A stretch of DNA of 64,000 nucleotides, from the NCBI RefSeq assembly GCF_030816505.1, contig NZ_JAUSYB010000001.1:3720001-3784000 (forward strand). The letters run 5' to 3'. The notes beneath the pieces were generated by a model. That model saw only the letters and a program-made list of their open reading frames with translations. It was not told the origin of the DNA and searched no databases. This stretch comes from Microbacterium sp. W4I20. Lineage in GTDB: Bacteria > Actinomycetota > Actinomycetes > Actinomycetales > Microbacteriaceae. Shown here in pieces: positions 47,776-56,478 of this stretch. How positions within the stretch are numbered: the first letter of the stretch is position 1; each line of letters begins with the position of its first letter. A program made the position numbers and the translations under genes.

Positions 47776-48582
47776 TTACGCGTCGCGCGTGCGGAGCACT
47801 GCCCAGGCGGACAGCAGTCCGGCGGCGACCCAGCACCCGAGGGTGAGGTAGGCCACCGGGCCCTCCAGCCCGGAGCCGGGGAGGATGATGCTCTGCGAGG
47901 CGAACGACGGCAGGTACTGGGCCGCCTCCATGACCCAGCGTCCGCCCTCTCCGGCGATGGCGAACATGCTGGCCACGATCGGGAGCACGAACAGCAGACC
48001 GACGGTCGCGGCGATGGCACCGGCGCCGGAGCGCAGCAGGAAGCCGAAGGACACACCGATCAGGGTGAAGAGCGCCATCGAGAGCGACGCCGTGAGGATC
48101 GGCAGGGAGGACGCCGCGGGGTCCGACCAGTCGATGCTCTGGTCGCGCGACGACACGATCAACGTGACGGCGAGCGTCGCGATCGCGAAGATCACCAGCG
48201 ACGAGATGAACATCACCGAGGCCATCATCACGGACTTCGCCGCGAGGACGGAGCCACGGACGGGATTCGCGGTGAGCGTCGAGCGGATCATGCCGGTGGA
48301 GTATTCGCCGGTGACCGAGATCGCGCCGAGGATGCCGGCGAGCAGCATGGTGAACTGGATCGGAGACACGACCGCCGCGATCGGAGCGAAACTCGGATCG
48401 GTCACGTTCTGCGCGATCAGGACGGCGATGGCCACGGTGAGCAGGCCGGTGATGCCGATGGACCACCAGGTGGAGCGCAGGGTGGCGAGCTTGATCCATT
48501 CGCCGTGCAGCGCATGGATGAAGGACAGTCGGTGGTGCGTGTCCACTCGGTGCGGAGTGACAGCGGATGCCACGGCGGTCAT
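47776..48582 (-). CDS. ABC-2 type transporter permease
   Basis: This is a 268-residue membrane protein with six hydrophobic segments. The start WIKLATLRSTWWSIGITGLL and the middle ISVTGEYSTGMIRSTLTANPVRG are typical of ABC-2 export permeases of drug or bacteriocin-immunity type. It overlaps the ATPase gene by 4 bases. The export substrate is not evident. Confidence 0.9.
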   Translation of the reverse strand: MTAVASAVTPHRVDTHHRLSFIHALHGEWIKLATLRSTWWSIGITGLLTVAIAVLIAQNVTDPSFAPIAAVVSPIQFTMLLAGILGAISVTGEYSTGMIRSTLTANPVRGSVLAAKSVMMASVMFISSLVIFAIATLAVTLIVSSRDQSIDWSDPAASSLPILTASLSMALFTLIGVSFGFLLRSGAGAIAATVGLLFVLPIVASMFAIAGEGGRWVMEAAQYLPSFASQSIILPGSGLEGPVAYLTLGCWVAAGLLSAWAVLRTRDA

Positions 48583-49490
48583 GAGATCTCCTTGGTGCGG
48601 TACTCGACCGAATCGCCGGTGAGGGCGAGGTAGGCGTCTTCGAGCGATCCGGTGGTCGGGGTCAGTTCGTGCAGCGGGATGCCGCGCTCGGCGGCGAGGT
48701 CGCCGATCCGGGCTGCAGGGAGTCCCGCGATGTCGAGGAGGTCGGGAGCCGAGCTCACGATCTCGACGTCGGGGCCGCCGACGGCCGCGGCGAGATCGGC
48801 CGCGCGCGGGGTGCGCACGCGCACCGTGTTCGTCGTCCAGGCTCGGACGAGCTCGGCCAGCGGAGCATCCGCCAGCACCTTGCCGCGGCCCATCACGATC
48901 ACGTGGTCGGCGGTCTGCGCCATCTCGCTCATCAGGTGACTCGAGAGGAGCACGGTGCGCCCCTCGGATGCCGCGAATCGCACGAACTGGCGGACCCAGC
49001 GGACGCCCTCGGGGTCGAGGCCGTTGACCGGCTCGTCGAGGATGAGTGTGTGCGGGTCGCCGAGCAGTGCTGAGGCGATGCCCAGGCGCTGACCCATGCC
49101 GAGCGAGAACCCGCCTGCCCGCTTGCGGGCGACAGAGCCGATACCGGCGAGGTCGATGACCTCGTCGACGCGCGACGCGGGGATGCCGTGCGTGGCGGCC
49201 ATCGCCCGGAGGTGGTTGCGCGCGGTCCGGCCGGTGTGCACGGCCTTCGCGTCGAGCAGCACGCCGACCTCGGTGAGCGGTGCCCGCAGCTTGCCGTACT
49301 CGTGGCCGGCGACGACGGCACGCCCGGACGTGGGCCGGTCGAGGCCGACGATCATGCGCATGGTCGTCGACTTGCCCGCGCCGTTGGGGCCGAGGAAGCC
49401 GGTGACGCTCCCCGGCTGGACGGTGAACGACACGTCATCGACGGCCGTCTTGTCTCCGAATCTTTTCGTGAGGCCTTCTGCTGTGATCAT
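48579..49490 (-). CDS. ABC transporter ATP-binding protein (exporter type)
   Basis: This is a 303-residue ATPase. It has Walker A GPNGAGKSTTMRM, signature FSLGMGQRLGIASALLG, Walker B THTLIL-type LILDEPVNGLDPEG and H-loop LSSHLMSEMA. The C-terminal 80 residues are those of BcrA/DrrA-like exporters. TAGCGT (49503-49498) is seven bases before ATG 49490; GTG 49499 is a longer option. It leads the operon ATPase-permease-kinase-regulator. Confidence 0.92.
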   Translation of the reverse strand: MITAEGLTKRFGDKTAVDDVSFTVQPGSVTGFLGPNGAGKSTTMRMIVGLDRPTSGRAVVAGHEYGKLRAPLTEVGVLLDAKAVHTGRTARNHLRAMAATHGIPASRVDEVIDLAGIGSVARKRAGGFSLGMGQRLGIASALLGDPHTLILDEPVNGLDPEGVRWVRQFVRFAASEGRTVLLSSHLMSEMAQTADHVIVMGRGKVLADAPLAELVRAWTTNTVRVRTPRAADLAAAVGGPDVEIVSSAPDLLDIAGLPAARIGDLAAERGIPLHELTPTTGSLEDAYLALTGDSVEYRTKEIS

Positions 49491-49565
49491 GTCGTCCACG
49501 CTACGGACCGTGCTGCGGGGGCCGCGTCCTCCCCAGGTACAGTTCTGGCGACCGCGGGTCCACCC

Positions 49566-49622
49566 GGTGGTGGATGTCGGTGGTGGATGCCGGTGGTGGA
49601 CGCCGATGGTGGATGTCGGTGG
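49566..49622. repeat. Tandem repeat, 13-bp unit, four copies and a partial fifth
   Basis: GGTGGTGGATGTC is followed by copies with one to three changes (…GATGCC, …GACGCC, GATGGTGGATGTC) and a final GGTGGTC. It ends exactly where the SRAP gene's stop codon begins, in the space between SRAP and the ABC exporter operon. Confidence 0.85.
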
Positions 49623-50249
49623 TCAGGCGCGCGGCCGCGCCTGCACTCGTGCTGCCATCTCGTCGGATGCGACGATCGCCTCGTCGATGATCTCTCTGGT
49701 CGGCGGAGCCGTGAGCCAGTCGTGGCTGAGGGATGCGGGGACGAGCAGCGGCATGCGGTCGTGCAGGTCGACGAGGTGCGCCGGAGCCGGACGCATGACG
49801 ATGGAGTAGCACGTGAACCAGGTGCCGTCGGTGGTGCGACCGCGCTGGGTCACGGCCGCCATGCCGAACAGGGCGCCGTCGTCGACGAGGAACTCGTGCC
49901 ACTGCCGCGAGGGCTTCTGCATCTCGTACCAGCTGGTCGCGGGAACGATCGCGCGGGCCTTGGCGCCACCGGGGCGGTCCTGCAGGCGCTCCGAGCGGGT
50001 GTTGATCGAGGGGAACTTCGCCGGCTCGCCGTTCACGAGGAACCCCCACCAGGCCGGCTCGAGAGTCGGAGCGGTCTCGGGCTGGACGACGATCGGATTG
50101 AGGTTGCGAAGGTTCTTGCCGGTCGGACGCACGGTCTCGCCGGCGTTCTCCTCGGCCCACGTGCGCAGGCCGTCGAGCACGGCGTCGTCGGCAGCTTCGA
50201 GGAGTTCCGCGTCGGTGAACCGGGGATCGAGGCCATAACTCGCGCACAT
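49623..50249 (-). CDS. SOS response-associated peptidase (SRAP/YedK/HMCES family)
   Basis: This 208-residue protein cross-links to abasic sites in single-stranded DNA. After Met removal the catalytic Cys2 (MCASYG) is exposed. The other family residues are present: NPIVV, PAWWGFLV, NTRSERL, IVPATSWYEMQ (Glu) and MPLLVP with the preceding His (HDRMP). TACGCT (50261-50256) ends six bases before the start codon. No clear actinobacterial LexA box was found. Confidence 0.93.
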   Translation of the reverse strand: MCASYGLDPRFTDAELLEAADDAVLDGLRTWAEENAGETVRPTGKNLRNLNPIVVQPETAPTLEPAWWGFLVNGEPAKFPSINTRSERLQDRPGGAKARAIVPATSWYEMQKPSRQWHEFLVDDGALFGMAAVTQRGRTTDGTWFTCYSIVMRPAPAHLVDLHDRMPLLVPASLSHDWLTAPPTREIIDEAIVASDEMAARVQARPRA

Positions 50250-50322
50250 GCGGCCAGCGTAGACCCGGCCGCGGACATCCGCTCCGGCTCGGCCGGATCC
50301 GCCGCTCGGGTAGGGTCGATGA

Positions 50323-51267
50323 GTGACCGACACCCGCCGAATCCCCGCCCCGGTGGCGCTCGGCGGAGCGGTCGCGATCGGCGCGATGACGGCGATCCAG
50401 GCGCGCGTCAACGGAGTCCTGGGCGTCGCGGTCGACGACGGCATCGTCGCCGGACTGATCTCGTTCGCGATCGGCCTTCTCGCGCTCATCATCGTGATCC
50501 CCTGCCTCCCGTTCGCGCGTCGAGGTGTCTCGCGTCTGTGGGGCGGCATCCGGCAGCGACGCATCCCGGTCTGGATGCTGCTCGGCGGCGCCTGCGGCGC
50601 CCTCACCGTGTCGACGCAGGGCGTCACGGCCGGTGTGCTCGGCGTCTCGCTGTTCACGGTCGGAGTGGTGGCCGGACAGACCCTGCACGGACTGGTCCTC
50701 GACCGGATCGGGTTCGGGCCCGCCGGCGTGGTCGCGGTCACGCCGGGCCGTGTCGCCGGGGGAGCACTGGCGCTCGCCGCCGTCGTCATCTCGCTCTCCG
50801 GCGACGTTCTCGCGGCCGCTCCGCTGTGGATGCTGCTGCTGCCGTTCGCCGCGGGAGTCGGCATCGCGTGGCAGGCGGCGACCAACGGACGTCTCGCTCA
50901 GCGGGTGCAGTCGCCGATCGCCGCGACTCTGATGAGCTTCGTCGCCGGCACCGTCGTGCTGCTGCTGGCCGCCGGGGTGAGCGTGGCCGTCCGCGGTATG
51001 CCGGAAGCCCCGCCCGCCGAGCCGTGGCTGTACCTCGGCGGGTTCCTGGGCGCCGCCTACATCCTGCTCGGCGCGTTCATCGTCGCGCACACGGGAGTGC
51101 TCCTGATGGGGCTGGGGTCGGTGCTGGGGCAGCTGGCGGCATCCGTCGTCATCGACCTGTTCTGGCCCACGGCGGTCGGCCCGGCGCCGTGGCAGACCAT
51201 CGCGATGGTGATCGTCGCCGTGGCGTCGGTCGTGGTCGCCGTCCCGCGCACCCGCCGCCGCCGCTGA
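50323..51267 (+). CDS. DMT-superfamily transporter, YdcZ/DUF606 duplicated form
   Basis: This 314-residue membrane protein has about ten hydrophobic segments built from two five-helix halves. Each half begins with a GxxxAIQARVNG-like or GIAWQAATNGRLA motif (IGAMTAIQARVNGVLG and VGIAWQAATNGRLAQRV). The substrate is unknown. TAGGGT (50311-50316) lies six bases before GTG 50323. It converges with the nitroreductase gene, three bases apart. Confidence 0.88.
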   Translation: MTDTRRIPAPVALGGAVAIGAMTAIQARVNGVLGVAVDDGIVAGLISFAIGLLALIIVIPCLPFARRGVSRLWGGIRQRRIPVWMLLGGACGALTVSTQGVTAGVLGVSLFTVGVVAGQTLHGLVLDRIGFGPAGVVAVTPGRVAGGALALAAVVISLSGDVLAAAPLWMLLLPFAAGVGIAWQAATNGRLAQRVQSPIAATLMSFVAGTVVLLLAAGVSVAVRGMPEAPPAEPWLYLGGFLGAAYILLGAFIVAHTGVLLMGLGSVLGQLAASVVIDLFWPTAVGPAPWQTIAMVIVAVASVVVAVPRTRRRR

Positions 51268-51270
51268 CGG

Positions 51271-51843
51271 CTATTCGGCCTTCTCGGCCTTCTTGCTCTT
51301 CTTCGTCTTCTTGGGCAGCCGGGTGATGAGCTTGCGGGCATCGACCGCCTTGCGTCGGCCCGGCCTGCGCCCCACCGGCTTGCCGCCGACGTAGAGCCAC
51401 CCGAGGAGCTCCTCGTCCTTGCCGAGGCCGTGGACCTTGGCGACGGCTTTCGAACGCGTGTAGTGACCGGTGCGCCAGAGCACGCCCCAGCCGGCCTCGT
51501 CGAGCAGCAGGCTCAGCATGTGGGCGACGCCCGAGGCGACCGCCTCCTGCTCCCAGCGCGGCACCTTGTCGCTCTTGCGGTAGCTGGCGACCACCGCGAT
51601 CAGCAGCGGCGCGCGCAACGGCTTCGAGGAGGGGCTCTTGTCGCCCTCCGCCTTCGCGATCGCCGCTCCGAGCGCCTCGCGGTCGGCTCCACGCAGCTCG
51701 ATCAGACGCCACGGGCGAAGAGAAGAGTGGTCGGCGACCCGACCGGCCGCGGTCACGTACGTGAGCAGCTCCTCCCGAGTCGGTGCCGTGTCGTCGACCT
51801 TCGACCAGGACTGGCGAGCGCGGACGGCCTCGAGGGCGCTCAC
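51271..51843 (-). CDS. Nitroreductase-family FMN protein
   Basis: This 190-residue protein has RARQSWSKVDDTAPTREEL (the FMN-binding N-terminus is usually RRS), HSSLRPWRLIEL (phosphate-binding segment) and AGWGVLWRTGHYTRS. The C-terminal 25 residues are a Lys-rich tail (LPKKTKKSKKAEKAE). The start is GTG 51843, overlapping the msrB stop by 4 bases, so the two are coupled. The substrate is unknown. Confidence 0.85.
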   Translation of the reverse strand: MSALEAVRARQSWSKVDDTAPTREELLTYVTAAGRVADHSSLRPWRLIELRGADREALGAAIAKAEGDKSPSSKPLRAPLLIAVVASYRKSDKVPRWEQEAVASGVAHMLSLLLDEAGWGVLWRTGHYTRSKAVAKVHGLGKDEELLGWLYVGGKPVGRRPGRRKAVDARKLITRLPKKTKKSKKAEKAE

Positions 51844-52244
51844 GACTCGTCGGGCGTGAAGTTCATGGCGATCGAGTTCATGCAGTAGCGATCGCCGGTC
51901 GGGGTGCCGAACCCGTCCGGGAAGACGTGTCCGAGGTGCGAGCCGCAGTTCGCACAGCGGACCTCGGTGCGCTCCATGCCGAGGCTCGTGTCCTCGATCA
52001 GCTGCACCGCATCGGGACGGATCGACTCGTAGAAGCTCGGCCACCCGCACCCGGAGTCGAACTTGGTGCCGCTCTTGAACAGCTCGGCATCGCATGCCCC
52101 GCAGGTATAGAGGCCCGACCTCGCCTCGTCGAGCAGCTCGCCCGTCCAGGCGCGCTCGGTCGCGGCCTGACGCAGCACGGCGTACTGCTCGTCGCCGAGT
52201 TCGCGGCGCCACTCGTCTTCGGTCTTGTCCACGCTGTACGACAT
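51840..52244 (-). CDS. msrB: Peptide-methionine (R)-S-oxide reductase
   Basis: This enzyme repairs R-methionine sulfoxide. It has 134 residues. Zinc cysteines are in YTCGACDAEL and VRCANCGSHLGH, the substrate segment is SGCGWPSFYESI, and the catalytic Cys is in DRYCMNSIAM. ATG 52244 follows AGGAGG. It is translationally coupled to a nitroreductase, suggesting a shared redox-stress role. Confidence 0.96.
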   Translation of the reverse strand: MSYSVDKTEDEWRRELGDEQYAVLRQAATERAWTGELLDEARSGLYTCGACDAELFKSGTKFDSGCGWPSFYESIRPDAVQLIEDTSLGMERTEVRCANCGSHLGHVFPDGFGTPTGDRYCMNSIAMNFTPDES

Positions 52245-52315
52245 GTGTCCTCCTGAGTCCCCTCCATTCTCCATGCTCGAGCAGGGCGTCGGGTGCTCCG
52301 CGTCACAATGGACGG

Positions 52316-53308
52316 ATGACGGATGCTGTTCAGCAGCGCTTCGCGCGATTCGCCCGGGACGAGGCGCCGGGCCGGAGCGCCCTGTATGCGGAGTGGGCCG
52401 GGGGCATCGCCACCGACCCCGAGGTGCAGGAGCTCCTCGCCCGCATTCCCGAGAACCGACGGCAGCCCCCGCTGGTCTTCGCGGTCGCCCGTCTGCTCGG
52501 CGCGGTGCTCGGCCCCTACGCCGGCCTTCGCGATTTCCTCCTCACGCACGCCGACGAAGTCGTCGCGGAGTGTGCGGCACGGCAGCTGCAGACGAACGAA
52601 CCGCTGCGGCTCGCGGCGCTGCTCCCGGTCCTGTCCGAGATCGACGGCCCGATCGCCCTGCTCGAGGTCGGTGCCTCCGCCGGGCTGTGCCTGTACCCGG
52701 ATCGGTACTCGTACCGCTTCCGCGGGGCCGATGGCACACTGCGCGCGGCGCTGGATCCCGTCGACGGGACCTCCACCGTCATCCTGGAGAGTCGCGTCTC
52801 CGGGGAGCTCCCTGCGCTGCGGATGCCCGACGTCGTCTGGCGTGCGGGCATCGATCTCGCACCCCTCGACGCATCCGACGAGCATGACCGGCGTTGGCTG
52901 CGCGGGCTGGTGTGGCCGGGGGAGACCGGGCGGGAGGCCCGGATCGAGGCGGCGCTCGACATCGCCGCATCCTCTCCGCCGCGAATGGTGGCAGAAGACG
53001 CGCTGGCGGGCATCGACGCGCTCGCCGCGGAGGCGCCGGACGGCTCGACCCTGGTCATCACGACGCCGGGTGTGCTCGTGCACCTCCCGCGGGCCGACCG
53101 GAACGCCCTGATCGAGCGCATCTCCCGGCTCCCCGCCCGGTGGATCACGATCGATCCGCCGGGACTGCTCGATGTGTGGGAGCACCCGGTCGACGTCGCT
53201 CAGTGGGAGGGCTTCGTCGTGGCCCTCGACGGGCGCGTGCGCGCCGCTGCGGATCCGCTCGGTCGATGGTGGGAGTGGCGCGCGGGTCAATCGGCCGACG
53301 AGTCCTAA
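52316..53308 (+). CDS. DUF2332 family protein
   Basis: This is a 330-residue cytoplasmic protein. The DUF2332 motifs are present: RFARDEAPGRSALYAEWAGG, LLARIPENRRQPPLVFAVARL, ALLEVGASAGLCLYPDRYSY (a methyltransferase-like glycine loop) and WPGETGREARIEAALDIA. A SAM-binding fold is possible but unproven. CACAAT (52304-52309) ends six bases before ATG 52316. Confidence 0.88.
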   Translation: MTDAVQQRFARFARDEAPGRSALYAEWAGGIATDPEVQELLARIPENRRQPPLVFAVARLLGAVLGPYAGLRDFLLTHADEVVAECAARQLQTNEPLRLAALLPVLSEIDGPIALLEVGASAGLCLYPDRYSYRFRGADGTLRAALDPVDGTSTVILESRVSGELPALRMPDVVWRAGIDLAPLDASDEHDRRWLRGLVWPGETGREARIEAALDIAASSPPRMVAEDALAGIDALAAEAPDGSTLVITTPGVLVHLPRADRNALIERISRLPARWITIDPPGLLDVWEHPVDVAQWEGFVVALDGRVRAAADPLGRWWEWRAGQSADES

Positions 53309-53317
53309 CCTGGAGCC

Positions 53318-53575
53318 ATGCTCGGAGACCTCACGGAGCGCGATCGCGCGATGCTTGCCCTCGAATCGTCGTGGCCGCGTCATGGCGGAGCGAAGGAAGA
53401 GGTCATCCGTGCCCAGCTCGGCATGAGCGCGACTCGCTACTACCAGCTGCTCGGCCGGCTGATCGAATCGGACGTCGCCCTCGAGTACGATCCCATGCTG
53501 GTCCGCAGGCTCCGCCGCATCCGCGATTCCCGGGCGGCCAGCCGTACGGCACGCACCCCTCGATTCGTGGGCTGA
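53318..53575 (+). CDS. DUF3263 family small DNA-binding-like protein
   Basis: This is an 85-residue protein. LTERDRAMLALESSWPRHGG, RAQLGMSATRYYQLLGRLIE and EYDPMLVRRLRRIRDSR are the hallmarks of DUF3263, with a helix-turn-helix-like centre. It precedes a LytR_C protein, the common actinobacterial order. TAACCT (53306-53311) ends six bases before the ATG. Confidence 0.9.
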   Translation: MLGDLTERDRAMLALESSWPRHGGAKEEVIRAQLGMSATRYYQLLGRLIESDVALEYDPMLVRRLRRIRDSRAASRTARTPRFVG

Positions 53576-53644
53576 TCGCCGCCTCCGACGAGCAGGTCCG
53601 TGCCGAGGCGCGGACTGCCAGGTGCGTGCCGCTAGCATCGAGGG

Positions 53645-54223
53645 GTGTCTCAGCCAAACCGTGATCGCTTCGATGACGTCCCCCGCTCATCCGGACGCGT
53701 CGGGGCGCACCGTGCCGAAGCCCCGGGCATGAACGGATGGATCGTGCTGCTGTGGTCGTTCGTGGCGGCTCTGGTCCTCATCATCGCCGGCATCTTCGGC
53801 GCACTCGTGGTCATGGATCGCATCTCGCTGTTCCCGGAGGCGCAGCCCTCCGCGACGCCCACGCCGGAAGAGACCGGGGTCGTCGACACCGCCGTCTCGG
53901 TGATGATCCTGAACGGGACGCCTGACGAGGGTCTCGACGAGCGGATGCGGGACACGCTCATCAACAACGGCTGGACGGCCGACAAGGTGTTCGCGACCCC
54001 CAGCGACACCCAGGACTTCGCCGCGACGACGGTGTACTACGTCGCGGACGAGGATGAACTCGCGGCCATCGGCCTCGCGCGCGTTCTCGGCGGGGCCGCC
54101 GTGCAGCAGAGCGACTTCTACGTGTCGTTGAACGACACCGGCGCAACGCAGCTCACCGTGGTGATCGGCCTCGATCGATCCACCTCCGCACCGGAGACCC
54201 CGGACGAGACTCCCGCCTCCTGA
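53645..54223 (+). CDS. LytR C-terminal domain membrane protein
   Basis: This 192-residue protein has a cytoplasmic start of about 30 residues, one helix (IVLLWSFVAALVLIIAGIFGAL) and an outer LytR_C domain (VSVMILNGTPDEGLDERMRD through DFYVSLNDTGATQLTVVIG). It is probably linked to the cell envelope; the enzymatic LCP domain is absent. TAGCAT (53633-53638) is six bases before GTG 53645. It stands just upstream of groEL but has its own promoter. Confidence 0.88.
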   Translation: MSQPNRDRFDDVPRSSGRVGAHRAEAPGMNGWIVLLWSFVAALVLIIAGIFGALVVMDRISLFPEAQPSATPTPEETGVVDTAVSVMILNGTPDEGLDERMRDTLINNGWTADKVFATPSDTQDFAATTVYYVADEDELAAIGLARVLGGAAVQQSDFYVSLNDTGATQLTVVIGLDRSTSAPETPDETPAS

Positions 54224-54250
54224 CGTCGCCGTGATGGCCGCGTGGCGCGG

Positions 54251-54311
54251 CTTGCACTCGAAGGTGTCGAGTGCCAGAATGGCGTTAGCACTCGCACACT
54301 CTGAGTGCTAA
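54251..54311 (+). promoter_or_regulatory. groEL promoter with one perfect and one degenerate CIRCE
   Basis: The perfect CIRCE operator TTAGCACTC-N9-GAGTGCTAA lies at 54285-54311. A second, shorter match GCACTC-N9-GAGTGC (54254-54274) lies 31 bases upstream. It overlaps a promoter made of TTGCAC (54252-54257), 17 bases and CAGAAT (54275-54280). HrcA should bind both and block polymerase until heat shock. The hrcA gene is not in the window. Confidence 0.9.
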
Positions 54312-55967
<1,656 letters not shown>

Positions 55968-55970
55968 CGC

Positions 55971-55987
55971 TTCGACAAGCTCAGCGA
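55971..55987. repeat. REP-like motif after groEL
   Basis: CTTCGACAAGCTCAGCG resembles short palindromic motifs scattered in many high-GC genomes. Only one copy is visible here, so the dispersed nature is from general knowledge. Confidence 0.35.
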
Positions 55988-55997
55988 GCCAATCGCT

Positions 55998-56033
55998 GAA
56001 GAACGCCCCCGGCTTCGGCCGGGGGCGTTCTTC
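55998..56033 (+). terminator. groEL terminator
   Basis: A perfect 16-bp stem (GAAGAACGCCCCCGGC with its complement) carries a TTCG tetraloop, 31 bases after the groEL stop. It also faces the convergent WXG100 gene. Confidence 0.88.
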
Positions 56034-56068
56034 GTGTCACGAGCCACTCGGCCGTGGCGCCGACAGGG

Positions 56069-56356
56069 TCAGCGGAACAGGCTCGCCGAGTACTGATCCG
56101 CGTCTGCGTACTGCGTGGCGGCCGAACCGAGCGATGTGCCGATCGAGTCCAGAACCTGCTCGACGTGCAGCTGCGCACCCTGCCACTGCTCGGCGCAGCC
56201 CTGGAACGCGGTCGATGCGCTGCCGACCCAGGACGACTGCAACTGCCGCAGCTGGGCCATGAGTGTCGCGGATTCGCTGCGCAGCCGCTCGATGGTGGCG
56301 CGGGTCGCGGCGTGCGCCGCCTGGACCGCTTCGGTGTCGACGGTGAAGACGGACAT
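56069..56356 (-). CDS. WXG100-family type VII secretion target
   Basis: This 95-residue two-helix protein has the central WxG turn in LQSSWVGSASTAF and the C-terminal export-like signature YADADQ (a Y-x3-D/E pattern). Such proteins dimerise and leave the cell through an ESX/type VII system. No secretion machinery or partner is encoded nearby. AAGGAG precedes the ATG. Confidence 0.9.
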   Translation of the reverse strand: MSVFTVDTEAVQAAHAATRATIERLRSESATLMAQLRQLQSSWVGSASTAFQGCAEQWQGAQLHVEQVLDSIGTSLGSAATQYADADQYSASLFR

Positions 56357-56478
56357 GGGAACTCCTTCTCGTTGGGGTTCCGACGCTAGGGAAACGATCG
56401 ACGTCGTATCCGCCCGGCCCCACGGTTCCTCCGCGCGCTGTGCGCAATCGCTCGACGGGAGCGGCTGTGCAGGAGGGT

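Noticed and set aside
49623..50322. LexA (SOS) box for the SRAP gene
   Set aside because: No sequence close to the actinobacterial box (TCGAAC-N4-GTTCGA type) lies in the short region upstream; a leaderless promoter is seen instead.
49188..51326. 712-codon plus-strand frame over the SRAP and ABC genes
   Set aside because: It crosses the 13-bp tandem repeat and real genes in other frames, and has no domain.
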